From: CAZQLE01 sp964593905
GTDB taxonomy: Bacteria; Chloroflexota; Anaerolineae; Anaerolineales; Anaerolineaceae
Assembly (NCBI GenBank): GCA_964593905.1
Contig: CAZQLE010000072.1
Coordinates: 1 to 16,483 of the forward strand
Direction: 5' to 3'
Length of the DNA: 16,483 bases
A program made the position numbers and the translations under genes. Below are positions 6,813 through 14,496 of this stretch, piece after piece (the first letter of the stretch is position 1; the number at the start of each line of letters is the position of its first letter). Below the pieces are notes generated by a model, which was not told the origin of the DNA, did no database searches, and saw nothing but the letters and a program-made list of their open reading frames with translations.

Positions 6813-7209
6813 TTGCTGCAAAAAGACTGTTGTAAAGACGGATAAAGCACCGAAAGCCATCGGACCCTATTCTGTTGGCGCCATTGGCGGTCACCTGGTC
6901 TACACTGCCGGACAGATTGGGTTGGACCCCGTAACCAATGAAGTGGTTGCCGGCGGTATTGAGGCCGAGACCCGGCAGGCACTGGCGAACTTAAGCGCAG
7001 TTCTCACGGCGGCCGGTTCGGGGCTTGAGTATGTGGTTAAGACCACGGTCTTTTTGCGTGATATGGCTGATTTTGCGGCGATGAATGGTGTCTATGCTCA
7101 GGCCTTTACAAATGACGCGCCCGCGCGATCTGCCGTTGCGGTAGCCGGTTTGCCCAAAGGTGTGATGGTTGAGATTGAGGCCGTAGCCGTCGTTCCCTGT
7201 AAAGAGTAA
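6805..7209 (+). CDS. RidA family protein (2-iminobutanoate/2-iminopropanoate deaminase type)
   Basis: RidA (YjgF/YER057c/UK114) proteins are small cytoplasmic trimers that hydrolyse reactive enamine/imine intermediates from PLP enzymes such as threonine dehydratase. Of the 134 residues, those from about 10 onward are typical: IGPYSVGAIGGHLVYTAGQIGLDP, the VVKTTVFLRDM strand, APARSAVAVAGLP with the catalytic arginine (R108), and VEIEAVAV with the conserved glutamate (E124). The N-terminus is odd: MCDCCKK carries three cysteines in the first five residues, with another (C132) four residues from the end. The start is supported by GGAGG 6 bases upstream. The gene is downstream of cydAB, with a possible promoter of its own, and is not obviously functionally linked to it, although a PLP enzyme of the D-cysteine desulfhydrase family lies about 7 kb away. 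The family is certain; the exact substrate is not. Confidence 0.92.
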   Translation: MCDCCKKTVVKTDKAPKAIGPYSVGAIGGHLVYTAGQIGLDPVTNEVVAGGIEAETRQALANLSAVLTAAGSGLEYVVKTTVFLRDMADFAAMNGVYAQAFTNDAPARSAVAVAGLPKGVMVEIEAVAVVPCKE

Positions 7210-7229
7210 ATTTCTGGTGATGCGCCAAA

Positions 7230-7548
7230 ATGGCGTCTGATCTAGTGTTGCTCGTTGATGACGAGCCAAGGTTTCGACAATTAGCCCGTATCTATCTCGA
7301 ACGTGAAGGATTTCAGACGATCGAGGCTGGAGACGGGCTAACTGCTTTGGAAATGGCAAAAAGCCGGCAGCCCGATTATGGGTTTGGGTATCCTGCTCCC
7401 GGAGCCGGATGGTTTTGAGGTCTGCCGGCAAATCATTCGCGCATATTACCGCAGTATTACACTGGTCTGTAAAGCTGGTCAGGGAAGCAAGTTTGTGGTT
7501 AAATTTCCTGTCGCGGTTTCCATTGCTCCCGCGCAGCCGGGCCATTAA
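7230..7548 (+). pseudogene. Two-component remnant: broken response-regulator receiver joined to a histidine-kinase-like tail
   Basis: From the ATG at 7230 the protein starts as a clear receiver domain: LVLLVDDEPRFRQLARIYLEREGFQTIEAGDGLTALEMAKSRQPD, with the acidic DDE pocket. Near 7377 the homology leaves this frame, which stops at 7418, and continues in the +1 frame (reading from 7378) as MGLGILLPEPDGFEVCRQI. There the phosphoacceptor aspartate expected in the usual LDILLP is a glycine (GGT for GAT). After about 7440 the same frame no longer looks like a receiver. It ends in ITLVCKAGQGSKFVVKFPV, which resembles the last strand of a histidine-kinase ATPase domain, and stops at 7546-7548. I infer a frameshift, a point loss of the phosphorylation site and an internal deletion joining a regulator start to a kinase end. 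It lies between the RidA gene and the polysaccharide cluster, and is probably the relic of a two-component pair. Confidence 0.72.
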
Positions 7549-7563
7549 AGTTCAGGGAAAGGT

Positions 7564-8565
7564 ATGCCAAAAGTTTCTGTAATTATTCCATGTTACAATG
7601 AAGAAGCAACAATACGCTTGCTTTTGGATGCCATTGCTGAGCAAACTTTTCCTCAGGATTCGATTGAAGTTGTGATTGCAGATGGAAATTCAACGGATCA
7701 TACCCGGCTGCAAATTGGTCAATTCTGTGCTGAACATCCCAACCTGGCTGTGCGCGTGGTGGATAACCCGGCCAGAATCATCCCGGCCGGGTTAAATGTG
7801 GCTATTCGCGCGGCGCAGGGCGAGATTATTGTTCGTCTGGATGCGCACTCGATGCCCGCCGCCGATTATATTGAACGCTCTGTCAAAGCGCTGCATGAAG
7901 GCCGCGGCCAAAATGTGGGCGGGGTGTGGGAGATCTACCCTGGTTCGCCGGCCTGGATCTCGCGCAGCATTGCTGCGGCGACCGCGCACCCGCTGGGTGT
8001 TGGCGACGCCCTGTATCGCTACACCAGTCAGGCCGGGGTGGTGGATACGGTGCCCTTTGGTGCGTTTGAACGCGACCTGGTGGAGCGAATTGGTTTTTTT
8101 GATGAGACGCTGCTGACCAATGAAGATTACGAGTTTAACACTCGCATTCGCCTGAGTGGTGGTAAGGTGTATCTTGACCCGGCAATCCGCTCGGTTTATT
8201 TTGCCCGTGCCACACTGGGCGCGTTGAGCCGGCAGTATTGGCGTTATGGCTTTTGGAAGCAGCGAATGCTGCACCGGTATCCGGGTACCATTCGCTGGAG
8301 ACAGGCGCTGCCGCCGTTGTTTGTTTTAAGTCTGGCAGGTCTGGCGCTGCTGGGGTTCTTGTGGCCCGCAAGCTGGTGGCTGCTCGCCGCCGAGATTTTA
8401 CTTTATCTGGCGATTTTGACCGCTGCTTCAGTCCGAAGTGCGCTGCAAAAGCAAGATATCCCGTTAATTGCCGGCATGCCATTGGCGATCATGACCATGC
8501 ATTTATCGTGGGGCAGCGGTTTTATCATCAGCTTTATTCAATCATTGCTTGGCAGGAAGGCGTGA
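7564..8565 (+). CDS. Family 2 glycosyltransferase (ExoA-like), membrane anchored
   Basis: The protein is an inverting GT-A glycosyltransferase that likely adds a sugar from a nucleotide donor to a lipid-linked glycan at the inner face of the membrane. Residues 1-240 hold the catalytic domain: VSVIIPCYNEEATI at the start, VVIADGNSTDHT near residue 36, the metal-binding RLDAHS (D93) and the probable catalytic NEDYEFN (186-192), followed by SRQYWRYGFWKQRML. Three hydrophobic segments at about 251-267, 270-290 and 303-325 would anchor it. The overall pattern fits ExoA-type enzymes of succinoglycan synthesis (cellulose-synthase-like GT2). The ATG has AGGGAAAGG just upstream. It is the first gene of a seven-gene cluster, with the sugar transferase next. 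No convincing promoter was seen in the 350 bases upstream. The donor and acceptor cannot be told. Confidence 0.9.
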   Translation: MPKVSVIIPCYNEEATIRLLLDAIAEQTFPQDSIEVVIADGNSTDHTRLQIGQFCAEHPNLAVRVVDNPARIIPAGLNVAIRAAQGEIIVRLDAHSMPAADYIERSVKALHEGRGQNVGGVWEIYPGSPAWISRSIAAATAHPLGVGDALYRYTSQAGVVDTVPFGAFERDLVERIGFFDETLLTNEDYEFNTRIRLSGGKVYLDPAIRSVYFARATLGALSRQYWRYGFWKQRMLHRYPGTIRWRQALPPLFVLSLAGLALLGFLWPASWWLLAAEILLYLAILTAASVRSALQKQDIPLIAGMPLAIMTMHLSWGSGFIISFIQSLLGRKA

Positions 8566-8575
8566 TTATTCATCC

Positions 8576-10000
8576 ATGGCATACCGGTTGATCCAAAAAC
8601 CACTACAAGTCAGGCTGCGCCCTCGTGAGCGTCAGTTGATTCTTTTTGTCGGAGACGTTCTCACAGCGTTGTTGGCCCTGGGAATGGCCCTGTTTTCATG
8701 GGCACAGGGAGATGAATGGCTGGGTTTTTCGCTTACTTTCTTACAGGAGCGACCCGCCTGGTGGTTTTATATTTTGCCCGTCCTCTGGCTGGTGTTGTTG
8801 ATTGATATCTATGATGTGCGGCGCGCAAGCCGCACGGCGGATACGTTTCGCGGCATTGCCATCGCGGCGGGAATGAGCCTGGGCATTTACCTGTTGATCT
8901 TCTTCCTTGCCCCGCCGCAACTGCTTCCACGGCGGGGGGTGGCGGTATTTTTTGCGGCTGCGGCCCTTTTAACCATTCTGTGGCGTTTGTTTTATATCCG
9001 GGTTTTCACTGCGCCGGCGTTCACCCGCCGGGCGTTAATTGTGGGCGCCGGTCGCAGCGGTTCTGTGCTCGCGTCGATTTTAAACCAGTCCTGGCCGCCG
9101 CCTTTTCATGTGGTTGGTTTTATTGATGATGACGCTGAAAAACTCAATATGATGGTTGAAGGATTCAGCGTAGTGGGTGATCATAATAAGATCTTTGAAA
9201 TTGTTGAAAAAGAACATGTCAGCGATATTATTATTTCCATTTCGGGCCAGATTGACGCACAAACCTTTGAGGTTTTGACCCTGGCCGAAGAGCAGGGCAT
9301 TGAAGTGACCACCATGCCGGTGGTTTACGAGGAGTTGTTGGGCCGTGTTCCGGTATACTTGCTTCAATCCGACTGGATTCTGCGCACATTTTTTGACCAG
9401 GCACACACCGGGGGCGTTTTTGAAACCACGAAACGCTTGCTGGATATTCTGGGCGGACTGGTAGGGACGTTGTTTTTGCTGCCGCTGCTGCCCATTCTGG
9501 CCCTGGTTATTTTTATCGACAGCGGCACACCCATTTTTTATTCTCAACTGCGCCTGGGACAGCGCGGAAAACCCTACCGGATCATTAAGCTTCGTACGAT
9601 GCGTCAGGATGCCGAGAAGGATGGCATTGCCCGCGCAGCGGTGAAGGATGATGATCGGGTGACGCGGGTGGGCAAGATTTTGCGTAAGAGCCATCTGGAC
9701 GAACTGCCGCAGTTTATTAATGTGCTGCGGGGTGATATGAGCCTGGTGGGTCCTCGTGCCGAGCGGCCCGAGATTGTGGAGGAATATCAAAAGAATATTC
9801 CCTTCTATCGCGGCCGTCTTCTGGTTCGCCCCGGTTTGACCGGTTGGGCGCAGGTTAATTATGGCTATGCCTCAAATGTCGAGCAAAACGCCATTAAGCT
9901 GGAATATGATTTATATTATATTATGCGTAGAAATCTGGGCCTGGATATGACCATTCTTTTGCGGACCGTTGGAACCGTAATTGGTTTCAGGGGACAGTAA
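8576..10000 (+). CDS. Exopolysaccharide polyprenyl glycosylphosphotransferase (initiating sugar transferase)
   Basis: Enzymes of this type move a sugar-1-phosphate from a nucleotide sugar to undecaprenyl phosphate, the first step of polysaccharide or O-antigen assembly. Residues 20-145 hold about four membrane segments and residues 150-265 a Rossmann-like domain beginning RRALIVGAGRSGSV. From 283 the catalytic domain follows: KRLLDI, a membrane re-entrant segment, KLRTM (338-342), HLDELPQ, GDMSLVGPRAERPE (386-399), VRPGLTGWAQVNY and KLEYDLYYI. Length (474) is normal for the WbaP/WcaJ class. I chose the ATG at 8576, 10 bases after the GT2 stop. The frame is open from a TTG at 8549 that overlaps the GT2 gene, and an AGGAAGG lies between them, too far (about 15 bases) from the ATG to decide. 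The dehydratase follows after 3 bases. The sugar transferred is unknown. Confidence 0.93.
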   Translation: MAYRLIQKPLQVRLRPRERQLILFVGDVLTALLALGMALFSWAQGDEWLGFSLTFLQERPAWWFYILPVLWLVLLIDIYDVRRASRTADTFRGIAIAAGMSLGIYLLIFFLAPPQLLPRRGVAVFFAAAALLTILWRLFYIRVFTAPAFTRRALIVGAGRSGSVLASILNQSWPPPFHVVGFIDDDAEKLNMMVEGFSVVGDHNKIFEIVEKEHVSDIIISISGQIDAQTFEVLTLAEEQGIEVTTMPVVYEELLGRVPVYLLQSDWILRTFFDQAHTGGVFETTKRLLDILGGLVGTLFLLPLLPILALVIFIDSGTPIFYSQLRLGQRGKPYRIIKLRTMRQDAEKDGIARAAVKDDDRVTRVGKILRKSHLDELPQFINVLRGDMSLVGPRAERPEIVEEYQKNIPFYRGRLLVRPGLTGWAQVNYGYASNVEQNAIKLEYDLYYIMRRNLGLDMTILLRTVGTVIGFRGQ

Positions 10001-10003
10001 GAT

Positions 10004-11902
10004 ATGCGAGCAAAACCGAATATTTCCAATCGTTATTTACTGCTGGGTGATTTAATTGTTATCATCATCTCAGTTTTTGGCAGTTATACACTGCGTCTTG
10101 AACTGGGCCCGGCATTTCTCTTTTACATTCCCTCTGCCTACTGGATGGTGGGCGTGGCTTTGCTGGTTAAGCCGATCCTCTTTTCCATTTTCGGGTTGTA
10201 TCGGCGTTTATGGCTGTATGCTTCGGTGCAAGAGCTGCGATTAATTGTTGCCGCGGTCTCAACCAGCTCAATCATCCTTTCCATCGTCATGGTTTCGCTT
10301 TTTACGCTGGGCGCTTTCACCGGTTTTCCCCGTTCGGCGCTGGTGATCGACTGGCTTTTAACCTTGATTCTGGTGGGCGGGCTGCGTTTTACGCTGCGTT
10401 TGCTGGCCGAAACCAGCAGCACGGCGGCCAGCCAGAGCCGGTATAGCAAACCATCGCGGCGCGTGTTGATTGTGGGCGCAGGTGATGCGGGCGCGCTGGT
10501 GGTGCGGGAGCTGCAAAAAAACCCGCAGTTGAATCTGGTTCCGGCCGGCTTTTTGGATGACAACCCCTCGAAACAGCGCCAACAAATCTATGGCGTGCCG
10601 GTGATTGGTGCATCGACCGATCTGGCAAAGGTGCTGGATAAATCGGCCGTGGATGAGGTTATCATTGCCATCCCCAGCGCACCGGGCCGGGTGGTCCGTC
10701 TGGTGGCGGATGTGTGCCGTCTGAAGGGAATTCCTTTTAGAACCATGCCGGGTATTTATGAACTGCTGGGCGGAAAGGTCAATATCAGCCGTCTGCGCGA
10801 AGTGGATATTACCGACTTGCTGCGACGCGAACCGGCGAAAATGGACACCGATCGGGTTAGTTCGGTGATCAGCGGCCGGGTGGTTTTGGTCAGCGGGGCC
10901 GGAGGATCGATTGGGCGTGAGCTGAGCCGTCAGATCAGCCGCTGGGGACCCGCGGAGCTGATTCTGTTGGGACATGGCGAGAACAGCATTTTTGAAACCG
11001 TGATGGAATTGCAGGAGAGTTTCCCCAGCCTGCAAATGCACCCGGTGATCGCCGATATCCGTGACCAGCTGCGCCTTAAATCTGTTTTTGAGCGTTTTCG
11101 CCCTTCGGTGGTCTTTCATGCGGCTGCGCACAAACATGTGCCCCTGATGGAACAAAACGTCGAAGAAGCGGTGACCAACAATATTCTGGGAACCTATCAA
11201 ATTGTGCAGGAATCGCTGGCGCAAAATGTTGAGCGGCTGGTAATGATTTCTACCGATAAAGCGGTGCGGCCGATTAATGTGATGGGCGCGACCAAACGGA
11301 TTGCCGAATTGATTGTGCTGGATGCGGCCGCACGTTCAGGCCGGGCCTTTTCAGTGGTGCGCTTTGGCAATGTGCTCGGCAGCCGGGGGAGCGTTGTGCC
11401 GCTCTTTAAACGCCAGATTTTGCGGGGCGGCCCGGTGACTGTGACCCACCCGGATATGGAACGTTATTTTATGACCATTCCCGAGGCGGTTCACCTGGTT
11501 TTGCAGGCGGCCAGCATCAGTGATGGCGGAGATACGTTTATGTTGAATATGGGCCGGCAGGTGCGCATTCTGGATCTGGCCGAAGATTTGATTCGCCTTT
11601 CGGGTCTGGAACCGGGCCGGGATATTGAAATTGTGTTTACCGGTGTGCGGCCTGGCGAAAAACTGAGTGAGGATCTTTGGGATGCGGATCATGGTTTGCA
11701 GCCTACTTTACACCCTGAAATCTTCCAGGTGGATGGACAGGAATTATTGCAGGGTGAGAAATTAATCAAGGCTGTCAATGAATTGATCCACCTGGCCGGT
11801 GAAGGCGACCCTCATGCGGTGATCCGCCTGCTGGATGAACTGATACCGGAATCCAAAGTGCAGATTACCCCTCCGGCAGAAATGCTTTCTATTGATGCAT
11901 GA
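10004..11902 (+). CDS. Membrane nucleotide-sugar 4,6-dehydratase (CapD/WbpM/FlaA1-like)
   Basis: The family removes water from UDP-GlcNAc or a related nucleotide sugar, giving the 4-keto-6-deoxy intermediate for deoxy-amino sugars such as QuiNAc, FucNAc or bacillosamine. The 632 residues are the full two-part form: four membrane segments in residues 10-135, a Rossmann-like domain starting RRVLIVGAGDAGALVV (152), and a C-terminal extended SDR domain with VSGAGGSIGRE (NAD loop, 296-306), HAAAHKHVPLME (372-383) and STDKAVRPINVMGATKR. In that motif a methionine (M427) replaces the usual catalytic tyrosine and pairs with K431, as known for WbpM and FlaA1. The ATG has AGGGGA 9 bases upstream and follows the sugar transferase by 3 bases. 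Its stop overlaps the next start (ATGA). The product probably supplies the sugar that the upstream transferase loads; the exact substrate is inferred from family only. Confidence 0.93.
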   Translation: MRAKPNISNRYLLLGDLIVIIISVFGSYTLRLELGPAFLFYIPSAYWMVGVALLVKPILFSIFGLYRRLWLYASVQELRLIVAAVSTSSIILSIVMVSLFTLGAFTGFPRSALVIDWLLTLILVGGLRFTLRLLAETSSTAASQSRYSKPSRRVLIVGAGDAGALVVRELQKNPQLNLVPAGFLDDNPSKQRQQIYGVPVIGASTDLAKVLDKSAVDEVIIAIPSAPGRVVRLVADVCRLKGIPFRTMPGIYELLGGKVNISRLREVDITDLLRREPAKMDTDRVSSVISGRVVLVSGAGGSIGRELSRQISRWGPAELILLGHGENSIFETVMELQESFPSLQMHPVIADIRDQLRLKSVFERFRPSVVFHAAAHKHVPLMEQNVEEAVTNNILGTYQIVQESLAQNVERLVMISTDKAVRPINVMGATKRIAELIVLDAAARSGRAFSVVRFGNVLGSRGSVVPLFKRQILRGGPVTVTHPDMERYFMTIPEAVHLVLQAASISDGGDTFMLNMGRQVRILDLAEDLIRLSGLEPGRDIEIVFTGVRPGEKLSEDLWDADHGLQPTLHPEIFQVDGQELLQGEKLIKAVNELIHLAGEGDPHAVIRLLDELIPESKVQITPPAEMLSIDA

Positions 11903-12903
11903 TGATACTCAATGCGACACAGTGGGAACAATGGCTTGATGAAAATGCGCCGGAGTGTCATCTGTTGCAGCGCTCTGCATGGGGTGACTTAAAGTCGCAT
12001 TTTGGGTGGCTTCCGGTGCGGGTTTGCAACTCGCTTGCAGGGGCGCAAATTTTATTTCGGAAACTGCCTTTTGGCTTTCACATTGCATACATCCCCAAAG
12101 GCCCCTGTGGGCCTTCCTGGCGCGATCTGTGGCCTGAAATTGACCGGGTTTGTCGTGAGCGGAATGCGATTTTTCTGCGCGTTGAACCGGATCTCTGGGA
12201 AGAAGCTGCTGAAGGGCTTCCCTCCGAGTTTCCAGGATTTTCGGTGAAGCAGGATACGATTCAGCCCCGGCGCACGGTGGTGATTGATTTAACCGGCAGC
12301 GAGGAAGACTGGCTGTCTCGAATGAAGCAAAAGACACGCTATAACATCCGTCTGGCGCAGAAAAAGGATGTTCGGGTTGCCGAGGTTGAAGATATCGATG
12401 TTTTTTATCGTTTGATGCAACAAACCGGTGTGCGGGATGGTTTTGGCGTTCACAGCCGGGATTATTATCAAAAAGCTTACTGTCTTTTTCGAGATTCTCA
12501 GCGCTGCGCGCTGCTGATTGCTTATTTTGAAGATAAGCCATTGGCGGGGGTGATGGTGTTTCACAGCGGTCAACGGGCCTGGTATTTGTATGGCGCCTCG
12601 AATGATGAAGAGCGCAGCCGCATGCCCACCTATCTATTGCAGTGGGAAGCGATGCGCTGGGCGGCAGCTCAGGGCTGTATCTGTTATGATTTATACGGGG
12701 TTCCAGACGAAGACGAAGATGCCCTGGAACAAACCTTTATGGAGCGACAGGATGGCTTGTGGGGGGTCTATCGATTTAAACGGGGCTTTGGCGGTACACT
12801 GCTGCGCTCGGCAGGTGCATTTGAGCGGGTATATTCTCCGGTGCTGTATAAAGGGTATGAATGGCTGCAGAAGCTAAAAGTGAGTAGGCGGCGGGATGGG
12901 TAA
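11899..12903 (+). CDS. FemAB/FemX-type aminoacyltransferase (first copy)
   Basis: The FemABX family has a double GNAT fold and uses aminoacyl-tRNA to add amino acids to peptidoglycan precursors; relatives occur in exopolysaccharide clusters with unproven roles. This 334-residue protein shows the LLQRSAWGDLKSHFGW N-terminus, YIPKGP (64-69), LSRMKQKTRYNIRLAQKK (139-156), the GVRDGF stretch, GQRAWYLYGAS, and MPTYLLQWEAMRWA followed by YDLYGVP. It is close in plan to the second copy at 13405-14496. The ATG overlaps the dehydratase stop by 4 bases with no clear ribosome site, so translation is probably coupled. Its own end overlaps the NUDIX start by 8 bases. It lacks the coiled-coil arm of staphylococcal FemA and its length fits that lack. 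Whether the acceptor is a lipid-linked glycan or peptidoglycan cannot be told. Confidence 0.85.
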   Translation: MMILNATQWEQWLDENAPECHLLQRSAWGDLKSHFGWLPVRVCNSLAGAQILFRKLPFGFHIAYIPKGPCGPSWRDLWPEIDRVCRERNAIFLRVEPDLWEEAAEGLPSEFPGFSVKQDTIQPRRTVVIDLTGSEEDWLSRMKQKTRYNIRLAQKKDVRVAEVEDIDVFYRLMQQTGVRDGFGVHSRDYYQKAYCLFRDSQRCALLIAYFEDKPLAGVMVFHSGQRAWYLYGASNDEERSRMPTYLLQWEAMRWAAAQGCICYDLYGVPDEDEDALEQTFMERQDGLWGVYRFKRGFGGTLLRSAGAFERVYSPVLYKGYEWLQKLKVSRRRDG

Positions 12904-13402
12904 TTATTGTTTTAAATGTGGAACCCGGTTAAAAATTCAGATTCTGGAAAACATCCCTCGCGAAGTTTGCCCGAATTGTGGGTGGGTGTATTACCCGCAC
13001 CTGAAGGTTGGTGCGGGTGGGGTGGTTACGCTTAATCATCAATTGCTGCTGGTTCAGCGCGCGCTTGAGCCGTGGCGTGAAAGCTGGTATCTGCCGGCCG
13101 GGTATACCGAAGTGGATGAGACGCCGGCGCAGACCGCCGAGCGAGAGATCTGGGAAGAAACGGGTCTGCGCGTGCGCGCCCGCGAGTTGATCAACGTGTA
13201 TTATTATGATGATGACCCGCGCGGAAACGGATTGTTGATTCTGTACGACTGCGAATATGTTTCTGGTGCGATTCAGCCGAGTGTTGAGGCGCTGGATGCG
13301 CGCTTTTTTAGGGCGCATGAACTGCCGGGCAACCTGGCCGGGGTGGCGCATCACGCTGCGGTTAATGACTGGCTGCAAAAAATGACCGAAAGCGCGGATT
13401 AA
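12896..13402 (+). CDS. NUDIX hydrolase with N-terminal zinc ribbon
   Basis: NUDIX enzymes hydrolyse nucleoside diphosphates linked to another group, such as NADH, ADP-ribose or nucleotide sugars, using magnesium. The 168 residues begin with a small zinc ribbon (C5-x2-C8 and C25-x2-C28) like that of NADH pyrophosphatases. The hydrolase domain carries a complete NUDIX box at 69-91: G69, E75, R83-E84, E87-E88, G90. The preceding LLLVQRALEPWRESWYLPAGY is typical. The start at 12896 overlaps the end of the first FemAB gene by 8 bases and has a weak GGCGGCGG ahead of it. The second FemAB gene starts 2 bases after the stop. The protein is shorter than NudC and lacks its SQPWPFPxS motif, so NADH decapping is not supported. 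In this cluster a nucleotide-sugar or aminoacyl-nucleotide by-product would be a reasonable but unproven substrate. Confidence 0.92.
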   Translation: MGNYCFKCGTRLKIQILENIPREVCPNCGWVYYPHLKVGAGGVVTLNHQLLLVQRALEPWRESWYLPAGYTEVDETPAQTAEREIWEETGLRVRARELINVYYYDDDPRGNGLLILYDCEYVSGAIQPSVEALDARFFRAHELPGNLAGVAHHAAVNDWLQKMTESAD

Positions 13403-13404
13403 AT

Positions 13405-14496
13405 TTGGACACCTGGAATGTAACCATCCAAAACCTGCCCGGCGCCCATGTGCTGCAAACAGCGCAGTGGGCCGAGGTTAAGCGGCTGACCGGTTGGAAG
13501 CCGATCTCTCTCACCTGGACGAATGCAGCAGGGCAGACCCACGCGGCTGCCCTGGTTTTAAAGCGCGAATTGAAAATTGGCCCACTGGCAACCGGTGCGT
13601 CAGTTTTATATATTCCCCGCGGGCCGCTGTTGGACTGGGCCGATGCGCAGCAGCGCGAAGATATTTTAGCGGCTTTGGAAAAACTGGCTGTTCAGGAAAG
13701 GGCAATCTGGATTAAAATAGATCCAGATCTTCCTGTTGGTTTTGGCATTCCGAATAGTGATGATGATACACCGCAGCCGGTTGGGCTGGCCCTGGTTGAG
13801 ACATTAACCCGGCGCGGCTGGTGCTATTCAAATGATCAGGTGCAGTTTGCCAACACTGTATGGCTGGATCTTTCGGGCGGAGAAGCAGACTGGTTGACGC
13901 GTATGAAGCCCAAAACGCGTTACAACCTGCGACTGGCCGAACGCAAAGGCGTTGCAGTGCGCTTGGGTGGCGCAGAAGATTACGCTGCCCTGTACCGGAT
14001 GTACGCTGAAACTTCAGTTCGGGATGGCTTTGTCATTCGGCCGGAACATTATTACCGGCAAGTGTGGCAGACGTTTCAACAGGCGGGGCTGGCTGCGCCA
14101 TTGATCGCTGAAGTGGGTGGAGAGATGGTTGCCGGGATCTGGGTGTTTACTTTTGGGCAGCGCGCCTGGTATATCTATGGCATGTCGCGCGAACTGCATC
14201 GTGAGAAGATGCCCAACTATCTTCTGCAATGGGAAGCGATGAAATTTGCCCGCCAGGCGGGTTGTATGGTGTATGATCTGTGGGGCGCGCCAGAGATTTT
14301 TGATGAAAGCGATTCGCTGTGGGGTGTTTTTCGTTTCAAAGATGGCCTGGGCGGCAAAGTAGTGCGTACAGTTGGCGCGTGGGATTTTATTGCCCGTCCA
14401 GGTCTTTATCGTCTTTATACCCGTGTTTTACCCAGGGCGCTGGGATGTATGCGCCGTCGGCGACGTGAAGAAACCAAACAGGAGGTAATTGCATGA
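13405..14496 (+). CDS. FemAB/FemX-type aminoacyltransferase (second copy)
   Basis: This 363-residue protein is a paralogue of the product at 11899-12903. It has the same landmarks: LPGAHVLQTAQWAEVKRLTGW at the start, YIPRGP (69-74), LTRMKPKTRYNLRLAERK (164-181), SVRDGF, GQRAWYIYGMS and MPNYLLQWEAMKFA followed by YDLWGAPE. By family it would transfer an amino acid from tRNA to a cell-wall or glycan acceptor in the cytoplasm. The start is a TTG at 13405, two bases after the NUDIX stop. No ATG or better start exists upstream, and later candidates would remove the conserved N-terminus. A clear ribosome site is absent, so coupling with the NUDIX gene is likely. The end overlaps the next start by 4 bases (ATGA). 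The two copies differ enough in the middle to suggest an old duplication and different acceptors or donors. Confidence 0.85.
   Translation: MDTWNVTIQNLPGAHVLQTAQWAEVKRLTGWKPISLTWTNAAGQTHAAALVLKRELKIGPLATGASVLYIPRGPLLDWADAQQREDILAALEKLAVQERAIWIKIDPDLPVGFGIPNSDDDTPQPVGLALVETLTRRGWCYSNDQVQFANTVWLDLSGGEADWLTRMKPKTRYNLRLAERKGVAVRLGGAEDYAALYRMYAETSVRDGFVIRPEHYYRQVWQTFQQAGLAAPLIAEVGGEMVAGIWVFTFGQRAWYIYGMSRELHREKMPNYLLQWEAMKFARQAGCMVYDLWGAPEIFDESDSLWGVFRFKDGLGGKVVRTVGAWDFIARPGLYRLYTRVLPRALGCMRRRRREETKQEVIA

Noticed and set aside
9080..9790. Long minus-strand open frame (236 codons) opposite the sugar transferase
   Set aside because: It is fully antisense to a gene with clear family motifs, and its translation is rich in His, Asn and Gln with no recognisable domain. 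It is a shadow of codon bias.
10358..11224. Long minus-strand open frame (288 codons) opposite the dehydratase
   Set aside because: Antisense to a conserved enzyme, of shadow-like composition, with no motif, no ribosome site and no independent promoter.
11909..12541. Minus-strand open frame of 210 codons opposite the first FemAB gene
   Set aside because: The plus-strand protein has strong family motifs across the same bases and the antisense product resembles nothing known to me.
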